DNA of 64,000 bases, from assembly GCA_021324455.1 (NCBI GenBank), contig JAJPJA010000085.1:1-64000 (forward strand), written 5' to 3'. This DNA comes from Pseudomonadota bacterium. Lineage in GTDB: Bacteria > Desulfobacterota > Binatia > Binatales > Binataceae. The notes beneath the pieces were generated by a model that was not told where the DNA came from, did no database searches, and saw nothing but the letters and a program-made list of their open reading frames with translations. Both the position numbers and the translations under genes were made by a program. Shown one piece after another: positions 35,934 through 45,491 of this stretch (position 1 is its first letter; every line of letters starts with the position of its first letter).

Positions 35934-36011
35934 ATGCGTTGCGCAATCCGCACAGCTTGGGCGACCTGGCGTTGGCACGCCGGCGTATCCGCCTGCGGTG
36001 CGGTTTCGTAA
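35934..36011 (+). CDS. trpL: trp operon leader peptide
   Basis: A 25-codon open frame too short for routine gene calling. Residues 9-14 read WATWRW: three Trp codons (35958-35960, 35967-35969, 35973-35975) in six, in a genome where Trp is rare. It lies just downstream of a strong promoter, has no ribosome site, and would begin at or next to the mRNA 5' end, so it is probably translated as a leaderless message, as known for the Sinorhizobium meliloti trpL. Its stop (36009-36011) sits just after attenuator segment 2, as the mechanism needs. Directly upstream of trpE. Confidence 0.82.
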   Translation: MRCAIRTAWATWRWHAGVSACGAVS

Positions 36012-36048
36012 CGACTCGAAACCGAAGATTGGAAAAGGCCGCAGGCGG
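35974..36048 (+). promoter_or_regulatory. Antiterminator / pause structures of the trp attenuator
   Basis: Segment 2 (CCGCCTGCGG, 35989-35998) is perfectly complementary over 10 bp to segment 3 (CCGCAGGCGG, 36039-36048), which includes the 5' arm of the terminator; the two pairings exclude each other. Segment 1 (about 35974-35985, beginning inside the last Trp codon) can pair imperfectly with segment 2 and its 3' side up to 36002. A ribosome stalled at the Trp codons would cover segment 1 and favour 2:3 (read-through); one finishing the peptide would cover 2 and free the terminator. Confidence 0.75.
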
Positions 36049-36069
36049 AATCACCTGCGGCCTTTTTTT
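36033..36069 (+). terminator. Intrinsic terminator of the trp attenuator
   Basis: Perfect 13-bp stem AAAAGGCCGCAGG (36033-36045) with CCTGCGGCCTTTT (36054-36066), 8-nt loop, ending in seven T (36063-36069). It lies 57 bases before the trpE ATG, on the trpE strand, after the leader peptide, so it is a regulated attenuator and not the end of the SPOR gene transcript only. Confidence 0.9.
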
Positions 36070-36125
36070 ATGCTGTGATTCGGAGGTCGCGCGCGTCAGG
36101 CCGATTGCGCGCTGAAGGAGGCGAG

Positions 36126-37634
36126 ATGCTGACGCCCAGCGAAGCGGATTTCGAACTGCTGGCGGGCAGGGACTTCGACATCGTTCCGGTGTGCCGGGAA
36201 ATTCCCGGCGATCTCGAAACCCCGGTGGGAGCCTTCCTGAAAATCGCACGCGGCGAGTATGCCTTTCTGCTTGAAAGCGTGCGCGGCGGCGAAAAATGGG
36301 CGCGCTACACCTTTCTGGGCGCCGAACCGGCGCTGGTTTTCCGCGCCCGCGGCAGCCATCTGGAACTGATCCGCCCCGGTGTCGGCATCGAAATCCGCTC
36401 CATCGAGGACCCCTTCGAAGCGTTGCGCGCGGAGGTAAAGCGCCGCCGCGCGCCCCAACTCGACGGCTTGCCCCGATTTTTCGGCGGCGCCGTGGGCTTC
36501 CTCGCCTATGACATCGTGCGCTACTTCGAGCGGCTGCCCAATCCGCCGCCCGACGACCTCGGCGTGCCCGACCTGTACATGATGTTCACCGACACCGTGC
36601 TGGTGTTCGACAACGTGCGCCAGACGATCAAGATCATCGTCAACGTTCCGGTAAAGGAATTCAGCGCGGTGCGCGCGGCGTACCGGTCCGCCGTGGACAA
36701 GATCGAGGAGACCATCGCGCAGTTGAGCACGCCGGCGGCGCTGCCCTCCCTCAACCGCACCGCCGCCGCCGCCGAACCGCCGATCAAGTCCAATCAGACC
36801 CGCGAAGGTTACATGCAGACCGTGATGGCCGCCAAAGAGTACATCGCGGCGGGCGATATCATCCAGGTCGTGCCCTCGCAGCGCTTCGAAGCCGACCTGA
36901 CGGTGCATCCCTTCAACCTCTATCGCAGCCTGCGCACGATCAATCCCTCGCCCTACATGTTCTACCTGCGCCTGGGCGACATGACCCTGGCCGGCGCGTC
37001 GCCCGAGGTGATGGTCCGGCTGGAAGGCAGGGAAGTCACGCTGCGGCCAATTGCCGGCACGCGTCCGCGCGGCGAGGATGAAGCCGCCGACCTGCGGCTG
37101 GAGCGCGAACTGCTGGCCGACCCCAAGGAGCGCGCCGAGCACGTGATGCTGGTTGACCTGGGACGCAACGACGTCGGCCGCGTATCCGAGATCGGATCGG
37201 TCGAAGTGACCGAACTGATGGTAGTGGAACGCTACTCTCATGTAATGCACATCGTCTCCAACGTGCGCGGACGGCTGCGCGGTGAATGCGACGCTTTCGA
37301 CGCGTTCCGCGCCACCTTTCCGCAGGGCACGGTTTCGGGCGCGCCGAAGATCCGCGCGATGGAGATCATCGACGAGCTGGAGCCGGTGCGCCGCGGGGTT
37401 TATGCCGGCGCGGTCGGCTACTTCAGCTACACCGGCAACATGGACACCGCGATTGCGCTGCGCACCATGCTGATTCAGAACGATCGGGTGTACATTCAGG
37501 CCGGCGGCGGCGTGGTGGCCGATTCCGATCCTGCGGCCGAGTACCAGGAATCGGTCAACAAGGCCAAAGCGATGCTGCGCGCGCTGGGCGCCGCCACCCA
37601 GTTCGAAAACGCCGCCCGCGGTAACCGCCAATGA
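36126..37634 (+). CDS. trpE: Anthranilate synthase component I
   Basis: TrpE (502 aa) makes anthranilate from chorismate with ammonia supplied by TrpG. Start ATG 36126 has AAGGAGG four bases upstream; the frame extends back to 36075 into the leader. Seen: the Trp feedback-site region [19 protein letters not shown], and the chorismate-binding domain with [32 protein letters not shown], and [19 protein letters not shown]. First gene of trpEGDCFBA; controlled by attenuation at 35934-36069 and probably by Trp feedback. Confidence 0.97.
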   Translation: MLTPSEADFELLAGRDFDIVPVCREIPGDLETPVGAFLKIARGEYAFLLESVRGGEKWARYTFLGAEPALVFRARGSHLELIRPGVGIEIRSIEDPFEALRAEVKRRRAPQLDGLPRFFGGAVGFLAYDIVRYFERLPNPPPDDLGVPDLYMMFTDTVLVFDNVRQTIKIIVNVPVKEFSAVRAAYRSAVDKIEETIAQLSTPAALPSLNRTAAAAEPPIKSNQTREGYMQTVMAAKEYIAAGDIIQVVPSQRFEADLTVHPFNLYRSLRTINPSPYMFYLRLGDMTLAGASPEVMVRLEGREVTLRPIAGTRPRGEDEAADLRLERELLADPKERAEHVMLVDLGRNDVGRVSEIGSVEVTELMVVERYSHVMHIVSNVRGRLRGECDAFDAFRATFPQGTVSGAPKIRAMEIIDELEPVRRGVYAGAVGYFSYTGNMDTAIALRTMLIQNDRVYIQAGGGVVADSDPAAEYQESVNKAKAMLRALGAATQFENAARGNRQ

Positions 37635-38215
37635 ACAATCGTATCCTGATGATCGACAACTACGATTCCTTCACCTTCAACCTGGTCCAGTACCTGGGCG
37701 AACTGGGCGCCGAGGTCACCGTGCGGCGCAACGACGCGATCGATCTCGCCGCGGTGCGCGCGCTGGCGCCCGGCGCGATCGTAATCTCGCCCGGTCCCTG
37801 CACGCCGCGCCAGGCGGGTATCTCCGTGGCGCTGATTCGCGAGCTGGCCGGAGAGGTGCCAATCCTCGGCGTCTGCCTGGGGCATCAATGTATCGGCGAG
37901 GCGTTCGGCGGCAGGGTGGTGCGGGCCGCCCGCCTGATGCATGGCAAGACCTCGCCCATCCTGCATGACGCGCGCACCATTTTCTCCGGACTGCCGTCGC
38001 CGTTCGAGGCGATTCGCTATCATTCGCTGCTGATCGAACCCGACTCGCTGCCCGGGTCGCTCGAAGTGTCGGCGTGGACGGCGGAGGGCGAGATCATGGG
38101 CGTGCGGCATAAGAAGCTCGCGGTCGAAGGCGTACAGTTCCATCCCGAATCGATCCTGACCGCCAACGGCAAAGGACTGCTGAAAAACTTTCTCGCCGGA
38201 GCCGCGTGTCAATGA
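37631..38215 (+). CDS. trpG: Anthranilate synthase component II (glutamine amidotransferase)
   Basis: Class I glutamine amidotransferase (194 aa). [33 protein letters not shown], the nucleophile elbow [16 protein letters not shown] (Cys) and [10 protein letters not shown] with the catalytic His-x-Glu are all in place. Starts inside the trpE stop (ATGA overlap), so the two subunits are translationally coupled. May also serve as PabA for folate if no other copy exists. Confidence 0.96.
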   Translation: MNNRILMIDNYDSFTFNLVQYLGELGAEVTVRRNDAIDLAAVRALAPGAIVISPGPCTPRQAGISVALIRELAGEVPILGVCLGHQCIGEAFGGRVVRAARLMHGKTSPILHDARTIFSGLPSPFEAIRYHSLLIEPDSLPGSLEVSAWTAEGEIMGVRHKKLAVEGVQFHPESILTANGKGLLKNFLAGAACQ

Positions 38216-39234
38216 CCACGCTGCGCCAGGCGATGGATCTGGTGGTGGCCGGGCATTCGCTCGACCAGGCGCAGATCCGCGACGTGCTGGACCGGATTCT
38301 GGACGACGGCGCGCCGGGATTCCTTGTCGCCGGATTGCTGGTCGCCCTGCGCATCAAGGGTGAAGAGCCGCAGGAGCTGGCCGGCGGCGTCCGCGCGCTG
38401 CTGGCCCGTGCGCGCCCGCTCGATCTCGGCACCGACGAGCTGCTCGATACGGCCGGGACCGGGGGCGACGGGTTGGGCACGTTCAACATCTCCACCGCCG
38501 CGGCGCTGATTGCCGCCGCCGCCGGAGTCAAGGTCGCCAAGGCCGGCAATCGCGCGGCCAGCGGCACAGTGGGCGCCGCCGATATGCTCGAGCGGTTCGG
38601 CGTGCGGATTGAACTGGACGCATCGGGACTGGCCCGATGCCTTCGGCGCGCGGGAATCTGTTTCGTCTTCGCCCCGTACTATCATCCCGCCGTCGCGCGC
38701 GTCGCCGCTATCCGCAGGGAGCTGGGAATTCGCACGCTCTTCAACCTGCTCGGCCCGATTGCCAACGCCGCCCGCCCCGCGCGCAGACTGGTCGGCGTCG
38801 CGGAGCCGCGGACGGCGCCGGTCATGGCGCAGGCGCTGCTGGATCTTGGAGCACGCCATGCGATGGTCGTGCATGGGGAGGACGGGATGGACGAGATCTC
38901 GGCGTGGGCGCCGACGCGCAGCTTCGAGGTGCGCGGCGATGCGGTCACTGAGAGTGTGATTCGTCCCGATTACTTCGGAATCAACGCCGCGCCGGCCGCG
39001 TCGATCAGGATCGAGAACGCGGATCACGCCGTTGCGATGCTGTCCGCGGCGCTGGCCGGGGAGGGCGGCGGCGCGTTCGACGTGCTGTCGCTCAACGGCG
39101 GCGCGGCCATCTATGTTGGCGGAGCGGCGAAGTCCCTGGGCGAGGGCGTGGAGGCGGCGCGCGGCGTATTGCGCCAGGGCCTCGCGCTGAAGACTCTGGA
39201 GCGGCTGCGCGCGGCCAGCCGCGAGGAGAATTAG
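38212..39234 (+). CDS. trpD: Anthranilate phosphoribosyltransferase
   Basis: TrpD (340 aa) adds phosphoribosyl to anthranilate from PRPP. ATG overlaps the trpG stop (ATGA at 38212-38215); a GTG two codons earlier is possible. Conserved PRPP/Mg site [22 protein letters not shown], then [22 protein letters not shown] and [16 protein letters not shown]. Ends directly before the trpC ATG. Confidence 0.96.
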   Translation: MTTLRQAMDLVVAGHSLDQAQIRDVLDRILDDGAPGFLVAGLLVALRIKGEEPQELAGGVRALLARARPLDLGTDELLDTAGTGGDGLGTFNISTAAALIAAAAGVKVAKAGNRAASGTVGAADMLERFGVRIELDASGLARCLRRAGICFVFAPYYHPAVARVAAIRRELGIRTLFNLLGPIANAARPARRLVGVAEPRTAPVMAQALLDLGARHAMVVHGEDGMDEISAWAPTRSFEVRGDAVTESVIRPDYFGINAAPAASIRIENADHAVAMLSAALAGEGGGAFDVLSLNGGAAIYVGGAAKSLGEGVEAARGVLRQGLALKTLERLRAASREEN

Positions 39235-40020
39235 ATGGCGTCGGTCCTGGATCGGATCTTTGCCGCCAAGCGCGTTGAGCTGGAGGGACGCAAGCGCGAG
39301 CTTGGGCTGGAAGAAATCAGGGCGATGGCCGCGGGCGCCGCGCCGCCGCGCGATTTTATCGGCGCGCTGAAAAACCGCCGCCCCGCCATTATTGCGGAGA
39401 TCAAACGCGCCTCGCCCAGCAAGGGCGATATCCTGCCCGACCTCGACCCCGCCCAGGTCGCCGCAACTTACGCCGCCGCCGGCGCCGCGGCGGTTTCCGT
39501 GCTTACCGACGCGCATTTCAAGGGCGCGCTTCACGACCTGCGCCGGGTGCGCGCATCCGTCGATCTGCCCCTGCTGCGCAAGGATTTTATCTTCGACTCC
39601 TACCAGGTTTACGAAGCGCGCGCCGCCGGCGCCGATTGTATTCTGCTTATCCTCGCGATGCTGGAGCAGGCGCAGGCGGGTTTGCTGGCCGGCCTGGCGA
39701 TGGAACTGGGCATGGCGGCGCTGGTCGAAGTACATGATCGGCCGCAGCTTCAGCGCGCGCGGCAAATCGGCGCGCGGCTTATCGGGATCAACAACCGCGA
39801 CCTGCACACCTTCAGGACCGATATCGCCGTCACCGAAGATCTCATGGCCGGTTACCGCGGCGACGCTCTGGTGGTGTCCGAAAGCGGAATTGAAACCCCG
39901 GACGACATAAGGCGCCTGTACAAGGCGGGTGCGCGCGCCTTCCTGATCGGCGAAAGCCTGCTGCGCGGCGGCGACCCCGCGCGCCGGCTGACCGCGCTGA
40001 CCGCCGCATGGGAGCGCTGA
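39235..40020 (+). CDS. trpC: Indole-3-glycerol phosphate synthase
   Basis: TIM-barrel enzyme (261 aa) closing the pyrrole ring of CdRP. Signatures: AEIKRASPSKGDI with the catalytic lysine, PLLRKDFIFDSYQVYEAR, IGINNRDLHTF, and VSESGIETPDDIRRLYKAG. ATG begins on the base after the trpD stop. Monofunctional: trpF follows as a separate gene after about 70 bp. Confidence 0.96.
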   Translation: MASVLDRIFAAKRVELEGRKRELGLEEIRAMAAGAAPPRDFIGALKNRRPAIIAEIKRASPSKGDILPDLDPAQVAATYAAAGAAAVSVLTDAHFKGALHDLRRVRASVDLPLLRKDFIFDSYQVYEARAAGADCILLILAMLEQAQAGLLAGLAMELGMAALVEVHDRPQLQRARQIGARLIGINNRDLHTFRTDIAVTEDLMAGYRGDALVVSESGIETPDDIRRLYKAGARAFLIGESLLRGGDPARRLTALTAAWER

Positions 40021-40092
40021 CGCGGACGATCATGCCGTCTGAGATCGGAACCCCGAAGCGAACCGGCGGTGCTTTGCGCTCGGAGGGCGGCG

Positions 40093-40704
40093 TTGATTAG
40101 GGTCAAAATCTGCGGCGTCACGCGGCCTGACGACGCGCTTGCCGCCTGCGAGTTCGGCGCCGACGTGATCGGACTGAACTTTTACGGCGCCAGCCCGCGA
40201 TTCGTCCGCTTCGAGCAGGCGCGCGCCATCCGCGAAGCGGTCGGCGCGCGCGCCCGGGTGGCCGGGGTCTTCGTCAAACCGGCGCGCCAATTCGTGTCCG
40301 CGATGCTCATCGGGCTGGCCCTCGACATGGTGCAAATTCACGGCGCCGAAAGCGAAGACCTGCTGGGCGGATGGGCGGTGCCGTCGATTCGCCCGCTCAG
40401 CCTGCGGCCCGGACAGTTGCCCCGCGAGCTGACGCCCGTGCAGGAAAGTGATCTGATCCTGATCGACAGCTACGATCCGCGGCTTTACGGCGGCACCGGC
40501 CGCACCATTCCAATCGATCATCTGCGCCGGCTCGATCTGCGGCGCTGCTTCGTGGCGGGCGGGCTGACGCCGGACAACGTGGCAGCCGTCGCCGCACTGC
40601 GTCCTTACGGGGTGGACGTTGCCGGCGGAGTTGAATCGGCGCCCGGAGTCAAAGACCACGCCAAACTCAGGAGCTTTATCGAGAATGCAAAATCTGCCGG
40701 ATAG
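40093..40704 (+). CDS. trpF: Phosphoribosylanthranilate isomerase
   Basis: TIM-barrel isomerase (203 aa). The start is a TTG at 40093, set by the SD GGAGGG (40082-40087) 5 bases upstream and by the family N-terminus [15 protein letters not shown], which holds the catalytic Cys; an earlier GTG at 40069 overlaps that SD. Also seen: VGVF-like strand [27 protein letters not shown] with the catalytic Asp, and [11 protein letters not shown]. Overlaps trpB by 20 bp. Confidence 0.94.
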   Translation: MIRVKICGVTRPDDALAACEFGADVIGLNFYGASPRFVRFEQARAIREAVGARARVAGVFVKPARQFVSAMLIGLALDMVQIHGAESEDLLGGWAVPSIRPLSLRPGQLPRELTPVQESDLILIDSYDPRLYGGTGRTIPIDHLRRLDLRRCFVAGGLTPDNVAAVAALRPYGVDVAGGVESAPGVKDHAKLRSFIENAKSAG

Positions 40705-41878
40705 ACACGGCCGTTTCGGCGAATACGGCGGCCGCTGGGTGGCGGAAACGCTGATGCCCGCGCTGCTCGAACTGGAGCAGGCCTACAAACAGGCGCGGCG
40801 CGATCCGCAATTCCGCGCCGAACTGGAGCGGCTGTCGCGCGAATACGTCGGCCGTCCCACGCCGCTCTACCATGCCGCCAACCTCAGTGCCCGCCTCAAA
40901 GGCGCAAAAATATACCTGAAGCGCGAGGACCTGTGCCATACCGGCGCGCACAAGGTGAACAACACGCTGGGACAGGCCCTGCTCGCGGTCCGCATGAACA
41001 AAAGCCGCATCACGGCCGAGACCGGCGCCGGACAGCATGGCGTGGCCACCGCCACGATGGCGGCGCGCTTTGAGCGCGAATGCGAAGTGTTCATGGGTTC
41101 GCTCGACGTCGAGCGCCAGTCGCTCAACGTCTTCCGCATGAAGCTGCTGGGCGCCAAAGTGCGCCCCGTGGACGCCGGTAGCCGCAGCCTCAAGGACGCG
41201 CTGAATGAAGCATTGCGCGACTGGATCACCAACGTCAGGACCACCTATTACCTGATCGGCACCGCCGCCGGCCCCCATCCCTATCCCATGATCGTGCGCG
41301 ACTTCCAGGCCGTAATCGGCCGCGAAGCGCGACGCCAGATCATGCGCCATGAAGGGCGGCTGCCCGACGCGCTGATCGCCTGCGTCAACGGCGGCTCCAA
41401 CGCAATCGGACTGTTCTACCCGTTCATCAAGGACAGCGGCGTGAAAATGATCGGCGTGGAGGCCGCGGGGTTGGGGCTCAACGGCCCTTCTCACGCCGCC
41501 ACACTCACCGCAGGCAGCGTCGGCGTGCTGCACGGCAACCGCACCTACCTGCTGCAGGACGAGATGGGTCAGATTCGCGAGACTCATTCGATTGCGGCGG
41601 GCCTGGACTATCCCGGCGTCGGACCCGAACATGCCTGGCTCAAGGACACCGGACGCGCCGCCTACGTCACCGCCACCGACGCCGACGCGCTCGAAGCGTT
41701 GAAGCTGCTGTCGGAGACGGAGGGCATCATTCCCGCGCTGGAGAGCGCGCATGCGGTGGCGCATGCGGTCAGACTGGCGCCGTCGATGCCGCGGGATTCG
41801 ATCATGATCGTCAACCTTTCCGGCCGCGGCGATAAGGATATGCAAAGCGTCGCCAAGGCGCTGGGCGTGAGCTTGTAG
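40685..41878 (+). CDS. trpB: Tryptophan synthase beta chain
   Basis: PLP enzyme (397 aa) condensing indole with serine. [21 protein letters not shown] is the usual TrpB beginning; [19 protein letters not shown] holds the PLP lysine; [13 protein letters not shown] and [15 protein letters not shown] are the substrate and phosphate loops. ATG 40685 lies within the end of trpF, indicating coupling. TrpB1 type, paired with the trpA gene 15 bp downstream. Confidence 0.97.
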   Translation: MQNLPDRHGRFGEYGGRWVAETLMPALLELEQAYKQARRDPQFRAELERLSREYVGRPTPLYHAANLSARLKGAKIYLKREDLCHTGAHKVNNTLGQALLAVRMNKSRITAETGAGQHGVATATMAARFERECEVFMGSLDVERQSLNVFRMKLLGAKVRPVDAGSRSLKDALNEALRDWITNVRTTYYLIGTAAGPHPYPMIVRDFQAVIGREARRQIMRHEGRLPDALIACVNGGSNAIGLFYPFIKDSGVKMIGVEAAGLGLNGPSHAATLTAGSVGVLHGNRTYLLQDEMGQIRETHSIAAGLDYPGVGPEHAWLKDTGRAAYVTATDADALEALKLLSETEGIIPALESAHAVAHAVRLAPSMPRDSIMIVNLSGRGDKDMQSVAKALGVSL

Positions 41879-41893
41879 GTGGAGGAGCCGGCG

Positions 41894-42733
41894 ATGGCGA
41901 CACAGGGACGGATTGAGCGGAAATTCCAGGAGTTGCGCGCGCGCGGCGAGGCGGCGCTGATCCCGTTTATCGTGGCCGGAGACCCCGACCTCCGCCATAG
42001 CGCGATGCTGGTCACCGAGATGGAGGCGCGCGGCGCGGACCTGATCGAACTGGGCGTGCCGTTTTCCGATCCGATGGCGGACGGGCCGGCCAATCAGCGG
42101 GCGTTGGCGCGCGGGCTGGCCGCCGGCGCGTCGCTTTCGGCGATTCTCGGCATGGTCGGCGAACTGCGCCAACAGACCGAGATTCCGATCATCCTGTTCG
42201 GTTACTTCAATCCCTATTTCCGCTACGGATGCGATCGGCTGTGCGCCGACGCCGCGCAGGCCGGCGTGGACGGGCTGCTGGTCGTGGACATGCCGCCGGA
42301 GGAGAGCGCGGAGCTGGCCCAACCGGCGCGCGCCGCGGGTATTGACCTGATTTACCTGCTCGCTCCCACCACGCCCCCTGAACGCAGCCGCGCGATTGCC
42401 AACTCCGCCAGCGGCTTTCTCTACTATGTGTCGGTGACCGGCGTGACCGGCGCCCGCGCCCAGGTCGGCGCCGACGTCGAGCATCATGTGCGCGAACTAT
42501 CCGCGATTACCACGCTGCCCATTGGCGTCGGATTCGGAATTTCGACTCCTGAGCAAGCGGCCCAGGTCGCCGTGTACGCCGACGCCGTCGTGGTCGGCAG
42601 CGCGCTGTCGCTGCTGATCGAAACCCATGGCGGGAGCGATCGGTTGCTGCCCGCGGTGGGCGCACTGGTGGGCGCGATGAAACAGGCGATGCGCGCCGCC
42701 CGCCGCGGCCAGCCGCAGGCCGCCTCGGCGTGA
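41894..42733 (+). CDS. trpA: Tryptophan synthase alpha chain
   Basis: TIM-barrel subunit (279 aa) that cleaves indole-3-glycerol phosphate and passes indole to TrpB. ATG 41894 has GGAGGAG 6 bases upstream; a GTG at 41879 adjoining the trpB stop would add 5 residues. Catalytic region DLIELGVPFSDPMADG (Glu and Asp), YYVSVTGVTGARAQV and VGFGISTPEQAAQVA are conserved. Last gene of the operon; a convergent VOC gene ends 59 bp downstream, and no clear terminator was seen between them. Confidence 0.96.
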   Translation: MATQGRIERKFQELRARGEAALIPFIVAGDPDLRHSAMLVTEMEARGADLIELGVPFSDPMADGPANQRALARGLAAGASLSAILGMVGELRQQTEIPIILFGYFNPYFRYGCDRLCADAAQAGVDGLLVVDMPPEESAELAQPARAAGIDLIYLLAPTTPPERSRAIANSASGFLYYVSVTGVTGARAQVGADVEHHVRELSAITTLPIGVGFGISTPEQAAQVAVYADAVVVGSALSLLIETHGGSDRLLPAVGALVGAMKQAMRAARRGQPQAASA

Positions 42734-42792
42734 GCCGCTCCGATCCCCTCCCTCACGAGGAGATGGTGCGGGAAGGGACCGGAAAGATTGCC

Positions 42793-43245
42793 TCAGCTCC
42801 TGGGAAATTCGATCAGCTCCAGAATCTGGCCGTCCGGATCCTTGAAGCACACGAATCTGGTCGTGCCGCCGCCCATCTTCATCGTCTGCACGCCGGACAA
42901 AAACTCCACTCCCTGCGCCTTGATCCGTTCGTATTCCTGGTCGATATCCTTGACGTGAAAGCATACGCGCGCCACGCCCGTATGCCACAGATGCGGATAG
43001 GGTTCGCCTTCGGTTTTGGGCTGCTTCCATTCGATCAAATCGATACGCGTGGCGCGCGGATCGTCTCCCAGGATCAGGAGCGCCGCCTTGCCCCGGTTGT
43101 TGGGAATCCTCAGTCCTTCCTCGAACGCCTGGTTGCCGCCCTCGCCGACATTGAAGGCTACCTTGAACCCGAGCATCTGGTAGAAAGCGAGCGAGCGGTC
43201 GAAATCCTTGCAGTTGATGTTGACGTGAAAAATCGACTTGATCAT
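42793..43245 (-). CDS. VOC-family protein (glyoxalase/dioxygenase-like)
   Basis: A 150-aa vicinal-oxygen-chelate protein. ATG 43245 has AGAGGAAA about 7 bases upstream and gives IKSIFHVNINCKDFDRSLAFYQMLGFKV; the open frame upstream is Arg-rich and not family-like. Metal-ligand candidates: His in IFHVNI, His in ARVCFHVKDIDQEYERI and Glu in ILELIEFP. Such proteins include lactoylglutathione lyases and extradiol dioxygenases; the substrate is not determinable. Convergent with trpA and divergent from the hydrolase at 43396. Confidence 0.82.
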   Translation of the reverse strand: MIKSIFHVNINCKDFDRSLAFYQMLGFKVAFNVGEGGNQAFEEGLRIPNNRGKAALLILGDDPRATRIDLIEWKQPKTEGEPYPHLWHTGVARVCFHVKDIDQEYERIKAQGVEFLSGVQTMKMGGGTTRFVCFKDPDGQILELIEFPRS

Positions 43246-43395
43246 GACTGCTTTCCTCTTGCGCCGCCGGACGCGGACGCTTCCACCATAGCGCCGCCGG
43301 ATTCGGGTTGGAAACGCAACTGGCCCAAGCCTCCCGCGATGCGATAAGTTAAGCGTCAAAGCGGGCGGCGCTCACGTGTCAGGGAGGATCCGCGG

Positions 43396-44118
43396 ATGCC
43401 GATCTTTAAACATGCCGATGTGAGGCTTAACTACGAGGAATATGGTTCGGGCTTTCCGCTTCTGCTGATGGCGCCGGGCGGGATGCGCTCTCAGATCGAC
43501 TTCTGGCATCGCAGTCCCTTCGATCCGACGGTGGAACTGGCGGGGAGTTTCCGGGTGATTGCGATGGACCAGCGCAACGCCGGTCAATCGCACGCGCCCA
43601 TTCGCGCCGGCGACGGATGGCATACCTACGCCGCCGACCAGCTGGCCCTGCTCGATCATTTGGGCATCCGCCAATGCCATATCATGGGAGGATGTATCGG
43701 CTCGTCGTACTGCCTGGGATTGATCAAAGCCGCGCCCGACCGTATTGCGGCCGCGGTGCTGCAGAATCCCATTGGGCTTGGACCCGACGGTATCGCTCGC
43801 TTTCACAACATGTTTGAGGACTGGGCGGCGGAGGTGCGGCGCAGCCGGCCCGAGGCAGACGAAGCGGCACTGACGGCGTTGCGCAACAACATGTTCTCCG
43901 GGGACTTCGTCTTTTCGGTTACGCGCGACTTTGTCCGATCCTGCCTGACCCCGATGCTCATTCTGGCGGGCAGCGACCCGTTTCATCCCACCGAGGTGTC
44001 GCTCGAGCTGGCGCGGCTGGCGCCCAACTCGGAGCTTATAATGGAGTGGAAGACGCCCGACGCGGTCGGCGCGGCGGTCCAGCGCGTGCGCGCCTACCTT
44101 GAGGATCGTGTGCCATAG
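43396..44118 (+). CDS. Alpha/beta hydrolase-fold protein with Cys at the nucleophile elbow
   Basis: A 240-aa alpha/beta-hydrolase-like protein: YGSGFPLLLMAPGGMRSQI (oxyanion loop), VIAMDQRNAGQSHAP, then the nucleophile elbow MGGCIGSSYCLG, where Cys replaces the usual Ser. The C-terminal part (ILAGSDPFHPTE ... ELIMEWKTPDAV) lacks an obvious G-x-x-H motif in the usual place. It may be a Cys-hydrolase like dienelactone hydrolase, or a non-hydrolytic member. ATG follows GGGAGG-like SD (AGGGAGGATCCGCGG). Confidence 0.8.
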   Translation: MPIFKHADVRLNYEEYGSGFPLLLMAPGGMRSQIDFWHRSPFDPTVELAGSFRVIAMDQRNAGQSHAPIRAGDGWHTYAADQLALLDHLGIRQCHIMGGCIGSSYCLGLIKAAPDRIAAAVLQNPIGLGPDGIARFHNMFEDWAAEVRRSRPEADEAALTALRNNMFSGDFVFSVTRDFVRSCLTPMLILAGSDPFHPTEVSLELARLAPNSELIMEWKTPDAVGAAVQRVRAYLEDRVP

Positions 44119-44144
44119 CGATCGGGCGCCATTGGGAGGCATTT

Positions 44145-44579
44145 ATGAAACCATTGCCGCATCGATATGAAACCCGTCTGGCCGGCGGTCCGGACGGTTA
44201 TGCGACCTCGTCGGCCCAGGGGCTGCCGGAATTGCGCTGCGCGGCCCCGCTCGATTTCGACGGCCCGGGCGACGCCTGGAGCCCGGAGCATCTGCTGCTC
44301 GCCGCGGTGGCCGGATGTTTTCTTTTCACCCTGCGATCGGTTGCCCGGCTGTCGAAGTTTCAATTCGCGGCGCTGGACTTATCCGCGCTCGGCGTGCTGG
44401 ATCGAAAGGACGGTGCGATGCGGTTTACGGAGATCACGCTGCGTCCCAAACTGACGGTGGCCAAAGGCACCGATCGCGCGCTGGCGATCCGAATCATGGA
44501 GAAGGCGGAAAAGGCCTGCCTGGTTTCGGCGTCGCTGTCCACGCCGGTGCATCTGCAGGCCGAGGTGATCGAAGCCTGA
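44145..44579 (+). CDS. OsmC/Ohr-family protein
   Basis: A 144-aa OsmC-like protein. The segment WSPEHLLLAAVAGCFLFTLRSVAR has the first conserved Cys and EKAEKACLVSASLSTPVHL the second; the pair reduces organic hydroperoxides in Ohr/OsmC. The N-terminal Arg/Glu partners are less clear, so peroxidase activity is inferred. SD GGGAGG 8 bases before the ATG. Ends one base before the convergent copD-like gene. Confidence 0.85.
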   Translation: MKPLPHRYETRLAGGPDGYATSSAQGLPELRCAAPLDFDGPGDAWSPEHLLLAAVAGCFLFTLRSVARLSKFQFAALDLSALGVLDRKDGAMRFTEITLRPKLTVAKGTDRALAIRIMEKAEKACLVSASLSTPVHLQAEVIEA

Positions 44580-44580
44580 A

Positions 44581-45483
44581 TCAATGCGAAGGCGGCGTAT
44601 TCGCGAGCAGCACCGCCAGCGCCGCGACGGCCAGCATCGCGGCGCATTCGACCCGCACCGAGTTGATTAGCCGAGCGCGCATGGACGGGGCTTCCAGCCG
44701 CGGCAGAAGCTGGTAGCGATTGTAGCCGCCCAGCCCCGCCAGTAGGCCGAAAACGGTTACCTTGGCGACCAGCGTGCGGCCGTATGCGGAGTAGAGCAGA
44801 TGGTCGAGGTTGAGGCCCAGCGCTCGATATGCCAAATAAAGCCCGCTCGTCACCAGCACCGCCACCGACCATCCGGCCAGCCGCGACACTCGCCACGCGA
44901 TTGCGTTTCCCGCCGCAGGTTCGACACCGCGCTGAGCGGAAGCTATCAACAGACCAAGCAAAGCCCCGCCCCACAATCCGGCGGCGGCCTGATGGATGAA
45001 GTAGCACAAGACGGCGGCAGGACCGAAATCGATGGCGTGGCTGACGAAGCTTCGCGCCGCCAGCATCCCCGCGGCTGCAAGCGCTATGGCCGCGGCGCGC
45101 CGGCGCGACGCGGGCGCAATCCATGCCGCCGCGGCAATCAGCACAAGGATTGGCGCCGCCGCGAGCCATACGCTGCCAAAGCGGGTTCGCTCGATAACTT
45201 TCGGCAGCAGCGCAGCGCCGTCAATGAACCTGGTTCCGGCCATCGCAGCCGCCCCGCTTATCACGGTGATCGGCGCCATGACCAGCGCCGTCAGTGAACT
45301 GGCGCGTACAATGATCCACAAGCGGCGAGCGGCAGGCAGCCATTCGACTTGCGCGGGCATAACCGCGGCGATAAAAGCCGCGAGGCCAAAGACCATCAGC
45401 AGCGCCGTCAGCAGTACGAATTCGCACAGGGTCCGGGCGGTGAACGGATCGGCCCACCGCCCGGCATGAGCCATAAAGCCCAT
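44581..45483 (-). CDS. CopD-family copper transport membrane protein
   Basis: A 300-aa inner-membrane protein with about eight hydrophobic segments and conserved His/Trp-containing helices (RLWIIVRASSLTALV, FVSHAIDFGPAAVLCYFIHQAAAGLWGG, YSAYGRTLVAKVTVFGLLAGLGGYNR), matching the CopD copper-resistance D domain. Start at ATG 45483, 8 bases after the copC stop; ATG at 45474 is also possible. Works with periplasmic CopC in copper uptake or tolerance. Last gene of the cluster. Confidence 0.85.
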   Translation of the reverse strand: MGFMAHAGRWADPFTARTLCEFVLLTALLMVFGLAAFIAAVMPAQVEWLPAARRLWIIVRASSLTALVMAPITVISGAAAMAGTRFIDGAALLPKVIERTRFGSVWLAAAPILVLIAAAAWIAPASRRRAAAIALAAAGMLAARSFVSHAIDFGPAAVLCYFIHQAAAGLWGGALLGLLIASAQRGVEPAAGNAIAWRVSRLAGWSVAVLVTSGLYLAYRALGLNLDHLLYSAYGRTLVAKVTVFGLLAGLGGYNRYQLLPRLEAPSMRARLINSVRVECAAMLAVAALAVLLANTPPSH

Positions 45484-45491
45484 CGCGCCGG

